Virus record (IMG/VR): IMGVR_UViG_3300035150_000085
Coordinates: 1-22,844 of that record
Length of the DNA: 22,844 nucleotides
Reading direction: 5' to 3' (one strand)
From: a virus
This document shows positions 19,655 to 22,844 of the stretch, one piece after another. The position numbers and the translations under genes were made by a program. Within the stretch, counting starts at the first letter, position 1. Every line of letters starts with the position of its first letter. The notes beneath the pieces are model-generated. The model was given only the letters and a program-made list of their open reading frames with translations, was not told the origin of the DNA and did not search any database.

Positions 19655-19814
19655 CTTGTACACTTAAACCACTATTTTCAAAAAGGTGTATATAGGCAAA
19701 ATTATGAGATATTTTTAACTCTATAGGAGACTTTTTCAAAACAGCCTTTTAAGTGTACAAGGTCTACCGGAAGTGTACCAAATGTAAAAAATGTCCTTTT
19801 ACTAGTTTACACTT
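19655..19814. repeat. Operator-like repeat cluster (AAGTGTAC motif)
   Basis: The 205-base gap between 19649 and 19853 holds four copies of an AAGTGTA(C/A) motif. A 14-base stretch at 19655-19668 (CTTGTACACTTAAA) is the exact reverse complement of 19748-19761 (TTTAAGTGTACAAG). Further copies are AAGTGTAC at 19771-19778 and, reversed, GTTTACACTT at 19805-19814, which covers the -35 of the regulator promoter. The surroundings are very AT-rich. This suggests binding sites for the adjacent HTH regulator, though replication-origin iterons are also possible. I see no gene in the gap. Confidence 0.6.
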
Positions 19815-19834
19815 TTTTTTATTTGTGATAGATT
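19806..19834 (+). promoter_or_regulatory. Candidate promoter of the HTH regulator
   Basis: Plus strand TTTACA (19806-19811) and TAGATT (19829-19834) are separated by 17 bases, followed by AAGGAG and the ATG at 19854. The -35 lies within one of the AAGTGTA repeats, a layout expected for autoregulation. Confidence 0.5.
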
Positions 19835-19853
19835 GTTTAAAAAGGAGTTTTTT

Positions 19854-20231
19854 ATGATTGACAAACGTCCGATGATATTTCAGATAGAAAAAATGATTGA
19901 AAAGTCTTTTAAAAACAAGAAATCGTTCGCTGAAGCTGTAGGAATAAGCCGTACATCATTATACAGAATACTCAATGAAAAGGTTTTTATCCCTGAAAAA
20001 ATGCTGAATAAACTTTCAGATAAAATCGGACTTAATGTAATAATGTCCCTTGAGACATTTGAAGAGGATATTCTTTTCCTGTCAGTATCAGCAGAGCAAA
20101 AAAAGTGGATAAAGAATACAGCATTGACAGCAAGAATGAAAACTGATGAATATATTTTTCAGGCAATCAAAGAAAAATATGAAAGAGATAAAGAAAAGGA
20201 AGAAAAATATGGGAGGTTTTCAGAAACATGA
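19854..20231 (+). CDS. Helix-turn-helix regulator with possible RHH-like C-terminus
   Basis: A 125-residue protein starting at an ATG behind AAGGAG; an upstream TTG start (19833) would place the ribosome site inside the gene. Residues 24-60 form a Cro/XRE-type helix-turn-helix: 'SFAEAVGISRTSLYRILN', then 'IPEKMLNKLSDKIGL'. Residues 76-110 ('FLSVSAEQKKWIKNTALTAR', then 'MKTDEYIFQAIKEKYE') resemble a ribbon-helix-helix (CopG-like) segment, so the protein may have two DNA-binding parts. The C-terminus is Lys/Glu-rich. It lies next to a cluster of inverted operator-like motifs, one over its own promoter, which suggests a phage repressor or early regulator. It overlaps the next gene by four bases. 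Confidence 0.75.
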   Translation: MIDKRPMIFQIEKMIEKSFKNKKSFAEAVGISRTSLYRILNEKVFIPEKMLNKLSDKIGLNVIMSLETFEEDILFLSVSAEQKKWIKNTALTARMKTDEYIFQAIKEKYERDKEKEEKYGRFSET

Positions 20232-20452
20232 TAAAAGACTGGTTAAAAAAAATCCTCCCCTGTCATTATTGCCAAGGCGCGGAAGTATCATTTTATTATT
20301 CAGATAAGAAGATAAAACGATACGGGGTTGTCTGCGATAACTGCGGGAGAATGATCGGATGGCTTCCTTCCTCTATGGAGGACAGGATTGAGATTGAAGG
20401 TTTCAAAATAAAGGAAAGAGAAGCGTATGTCTCTACAAGTTTACCAAGATAA
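20228..20452 (+). CDS. Zinc-ribbon miniprotein
   Basis: A 74-residue protein with two CxxC pairs: 'CHYC' (Cys12, Cys15) and 'CDNC' (Cys36, Cys39), separated by a beta-like aromatic strand, typical of a zinc ribbon. The ATG overlaps the regulator stop (ATGA) and follows a GGGAGG site. It ends 26 bases into the primase gene. Such small proteins are common in phage early operons; this one probably binds DNA or a replication protein, but nothing proves the partner. Confidence 0.7.
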   Translation: MIKDWLKKILPCHYCQGAEVSFYYSDKKIKRYGVVCDNCGRMIGWLPSSMEDRIEIEGFKIKEREAYVSTSLPR

Positions 20453-22844
20453 CGGTTTCCGTTTTTTCCCATGTAAAGCAAACAAGGCTCCTGATGTTCC
20501 AAGTTGGCAGAATGAGAAATATCATATTGATCAGGATAAAGCTGAGACCCTGCAATCCATAGGGACAATGATCGGGGCATGGATTCCGGAAGATGTCATC
20601 ATCCTGGATCTGGACCGGCACGAAGGGAAGCCAGATGGGAATATTTATTTCAAAGAGCTGATGAAAAAGCTGAATATTTCTATCGGGTATTTCTTTGATA
20701 CCACTGTTGTGAAGACAGGTGGAGGCGGTCAACATATCTTCTTTTACGCCGGGAAGAATCACGGGCTGAAACAGGGAGCCATTAAAATTGAAGGGCATGA
20801 AATCGGAATCGATATCAAAACATCATCAGGGTATGTTATTGCCGCCGGGTCCCCGGGATATCACTTCATCAGTGATGCAGACCCGATGGAGATCCCTGAA
20901 GAGTTGATGAATTGGCTGAAGGCTGTCAAACAGAAACCGGATAAACACGAAGAGAAGAAACCGACAGTTGAGTCAAAGCATATTCCTGTAAAACTGCTAA
21001 AGAGTGTTCTCAGGAAAGTGGATGTGACAAGATTCAACAGTAATGATAGATGGTTAGAGTTTATCACATCAGCTGTCGCGGCCGCCGGGGATAGCGCAGA
21101 GGTCATTGATGCCCTGGAAGAGTGGAGCCGTGGGGATCCGCAGTATGAGCACCATCAGGTTATCAACAGGATAAAGTCTTTTAAGCCGGAAGGCGGTATC
21201 ACCATCGGGACCTTTGTAATGTTCCTGCAGGAAGAGGGGATAAGTCAGTATCTTGTGAACCAAGTTGTGAAGGTTGATGCTATCAGCAACGCTCTTTTGA
21301 TAGGAGAAGATGAAGAGAGTTCTCTTCCGTTCCCGGAACCGGATTATTTGTATTTGTCAGAGCTTGTTGAGGCAAGGGAGTTTTTCACCCTGTCCGGGAA
21401 TACGGCAGCGAAGAAACTACTGTATGTCGCTTTTGACGGGAATGTGATTTTCTGTAAAGGAGACAAGGAGACGTATTTTTTTAATGGGTCCAGATGGGAA
21501 GTAATGAGGGATCTGTTTTCGGTTGTGTATACTATTCTTTTTAAGATAGCGAAAGAATACTATTATGCCAGGGATAACAGCAAAGAAATGAATGAGTGCC
21601 TGATCCGGGTCATTAAAAACCTGAACGATACTACTTGGAAAAAGAAAACAATCACAGAGATCCAGTCAATGATCAGAGAAGATCATGTTGATTGGGACAG
21701 CCCGGCCATCAGGGAGACAGTCACCCTACGGGACGGGGTGATTGACTTCTCGAATAAGCAGATAGAGAAGCGGAACGGATACCGGGCAGAGTTCCGGTTG
21801 AAGTATATAGATTATTCTGTTGATGATGTCATGAACGCAGGAGAACCGAAATCATTCCTTCAATTTATGAAAGAGATTTTCCCGGACGAAGAAACAAATG
21901 AAATGGCAATGCAGTTGATTTCTTTGTGTATCTCTGGGAACAGCAATAAAAGGATCTTCCAGCTGTGGGAAGGAGACGGATACAACGGGAAGTCAACACT
22001 CATTGATATTATCAAAGAGATTCTGAAAGGGAAGACCAATACATACAACCCGAAGTTGCTGATGCCGGACAGGAGAGATTCAGGTCTCGGGGTTACGCCA
22101 GAGCTTGCCAGCTTCCAGGGGTCCTATGCAGCAGTCGGGACAGAGGTCGAGCAGGGCAATGAGTTCTCAACCGGGATTATTAAGAACCTGACCGGAGGCG
22201 ATACCATCACGGCGAATCCAAAGTTCAAAGACCAGATTGAGTTTTATCCGACATGGCAGTTGATTCTCGCGGTCAATGATCTCCCGAGATTCAACTCCCT
22301 GGACAGTGCTTTCATTGACAGGCTGTACATCCTTCCTTTCAAAATGACTTTCCCGAAAAGCAAAAATGATCGGGCTGCCCTTATAGAGAAAGGAATCCCG
22401 GAACAGTACATTGGGGAAAGGAAAGACAAGAATGCTCTCCTGGCTTCTATCTTTTCAGAGAAGCCGGCGATAATAAAAAAGATGATATCTGTTTACCTGC
22501 AGATCGAAAACAAAAATAATGGTTATATAAAAGAGTCAGCCGAGGCACTGCGGGAGAAGTCTTCATACATCCACGAGAATGACGACTTCGGGAGATTCAT
22601 CAAAGATATGTGTGTCATTGATGATGATTCTTTCTGCAGCTCAGAAGAGCTGACAGATGCCTTCAAAGATTATATGGGATTCCGGAAAGCCTCTTCAAAG
22701 TGGGTGGTCAGTAACGTGAAAAAGTTCAACCGGCATATTATTTCAGGGAGTAAAAACTTAGAGTTCAGGGACCCGGACGAAGGGACGTATGTAACAAAGA
22801 GGCGCAGAGGTCTTATCGGAATCAGGCTGAAGACAGCAGCAGAA
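20427..22844 (+). CDS. Primase-polymerase / SF3 helicase (partial, runs off window)
   Basis: The frame is open for 806 codons to the window end. Residues 1-190 are an archaeo-eukaryotic-type primase-polymerase: 'VIILDLDRHEG' (Asp61, Asp63), 'KTGGGGQHIFF' (His103) and 'GIDIKTSSGYVIAAG' (Asp129). The middle (about 190-480) is helical, like a PriCT/D5_N linker. Residues 500-640 are a D5-like superfamily 3 helicase: Walker A 'EGDGYNGKST' (Lys522), Walker B-like 'AAVGTEVE' (Glu573, Glu575) and motif C 'ILAVNDLPRF' (Asn617). In phages and plasmids such proteins prime and unwind DNA at the origin. The ATG at 20427 is inside the upstream gene, after GGAAAGAGAAG. The C-terminal end is outside the window. 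Confidence 0.92.
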   Translation, partial: MSLQVYQDNGFRFFPCKANKAPDVPSWQNEKYHIDQDKAETLQSIGTMIGAWIPEDVIILDLDRHEGKPDGNIYFKELMKKLNISIGYFFDTTVVKTGGGGQHIFFYAGKNHGLKQGAIKIEGHEIGIDIKTSSGYVIAAGSPGYHFISDADPMEIPEELMNWLKAVKQKPDKHEEKKPTVESKHIPVKLLKSVLRKVDVTRFNSNDRWLEFITSAVAAAGDSAEVIDALEEWSRGDPQYEHHQVINRIKSFKPEGGITIGTFVMFLQEEGISQYLVNQVVKVDAISNALLIGEDEESSLPFPEPDYLYLSELVEAREFFTLSGNTAAKKLLYVAFDGNVIFCKGDKETYFFNGSRWEVMRDLFSVVYTILFKIAKEYYYARDNSKEMNECLIRVIKNLNDTTWKKKTITEIQSMIREDHVDWDSPAIRETVTLRDGVIDFSNKQIEKRNGYRAEFRLKYIDYSVDDVMNAGEPKSFLQFMKEIFPDEETNEMAMQLISLCISGNSNKRIFQLWEGDGYNGKSTLIDIIKEILKGKTNTYNPKLLMPDRRDSGLGVTPELASFQGSYAAVGTEVEQGNEFSTGIIKNLTGGDTITANPKFKDQIEFYPTWQLILAVNDLPRFNSLDSAFIDRLYILPFKMTFPKSKNDRAALIEKGIPEQYIGERKDKNALLASIFSEKPAIIKKMISVYLQIENKNNGYIKESAEALREKSSYIHENDDFGRFIKDMCVIDDDSFCSSEELTDAFKDYMGFRKASSKWVVSNVKKFNRHIISGSKNLEFRDPDEGTYVTKRRRGLIGIRLKTAAE

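Noticed and set aside
1-22844. tRNA genes, CRISPR arrays, insertion sequences, integrase or attachment sites
   Set aside because: I saw no cloverleaf-like sequence, no regularly spaced repeats, no transposase and no integrase, so lysogeny cannot be judged from this window.

Overview
The window is part of a tailed double-stranded DNA phage or prophage of a bacterium. It has a packaging-head-tail series on the minus strand and the start of a replication module on the plus strand. A tail tube gene lies directly after the neck genes with no sheath gene between, which suggests a long non-contractile tail. The host cannot be named. Most genes have strong AGGAGG-type ribosome sites, and GC content looks intermediate with AT-rich patches.

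Layout in the direction of minus-strand transcription, right to left: small terminase (18818-19354), large terminase with an in-frame intein (16452-18821), portal (15013-16455), MuF/SPP1 gp7-type head protein with a second intein (13088-15016), and a roughly 5.5 kb accessory cassette (7607-13042). The cassette holds a YopX protein, a Cys-rich miniprotein, three small membrane or basic proteins, three GT-A-like glycosyltransferases (the third fused to a YopX domain), a LicD-like transferase, a methyltransferase and a small unknown. The structural series then resumes: protease-scaffold fusion (6313-7563), DUF2190-like decoration protein, major capsid protein, a terminator and promoter back to back, neck and connector genes, tail tube, a chaperone-position gene and the start of the tape measure. 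On the plus strand from 19409 come a small NUMOD/IENR1-like protein, an operator-like repeat cluster, an HTH regulator, a zinc-ribbon miniprotein and a primase-polymerase/SF3 helicase that runs off the window.

The most striking object is the intein of the MuF head protein. Its splicing motifs are intact, but the place normally held by an in-frame endonuclease domain is filled by a complete endonuclease gene of the Vsr-like EDxHD family on the OPPOSITE strand (13334-13939). The two frames are codon-opposed, so the head-protein frame reads without a stop through the reverse complement of the nuclease gene. The nuclease C-terminus shares DNA with a conserved splicing-domain motif, and a candidate plus-strand promoter lies just before its start. 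The neighbouring terminase intein is different: a LAGLIDADG type in visibly AT-rich DNA, with Gly where the +1 Cys/Ser/Thr nucleophile is expected.

A second theme is regulation. Several transcription-unit heads (19354 minus, 4296 minus, 7563 minus, 19409 plus, and nearly 13334 plus) lack a Shine-Dalgarno and have a sigma70-like -10 element 6-9 nt before the start codon. This predicts leaderless or nearly leaderless mRNAs, while genes inside operons have strong ribosome sites or overlapping stop/start codons.
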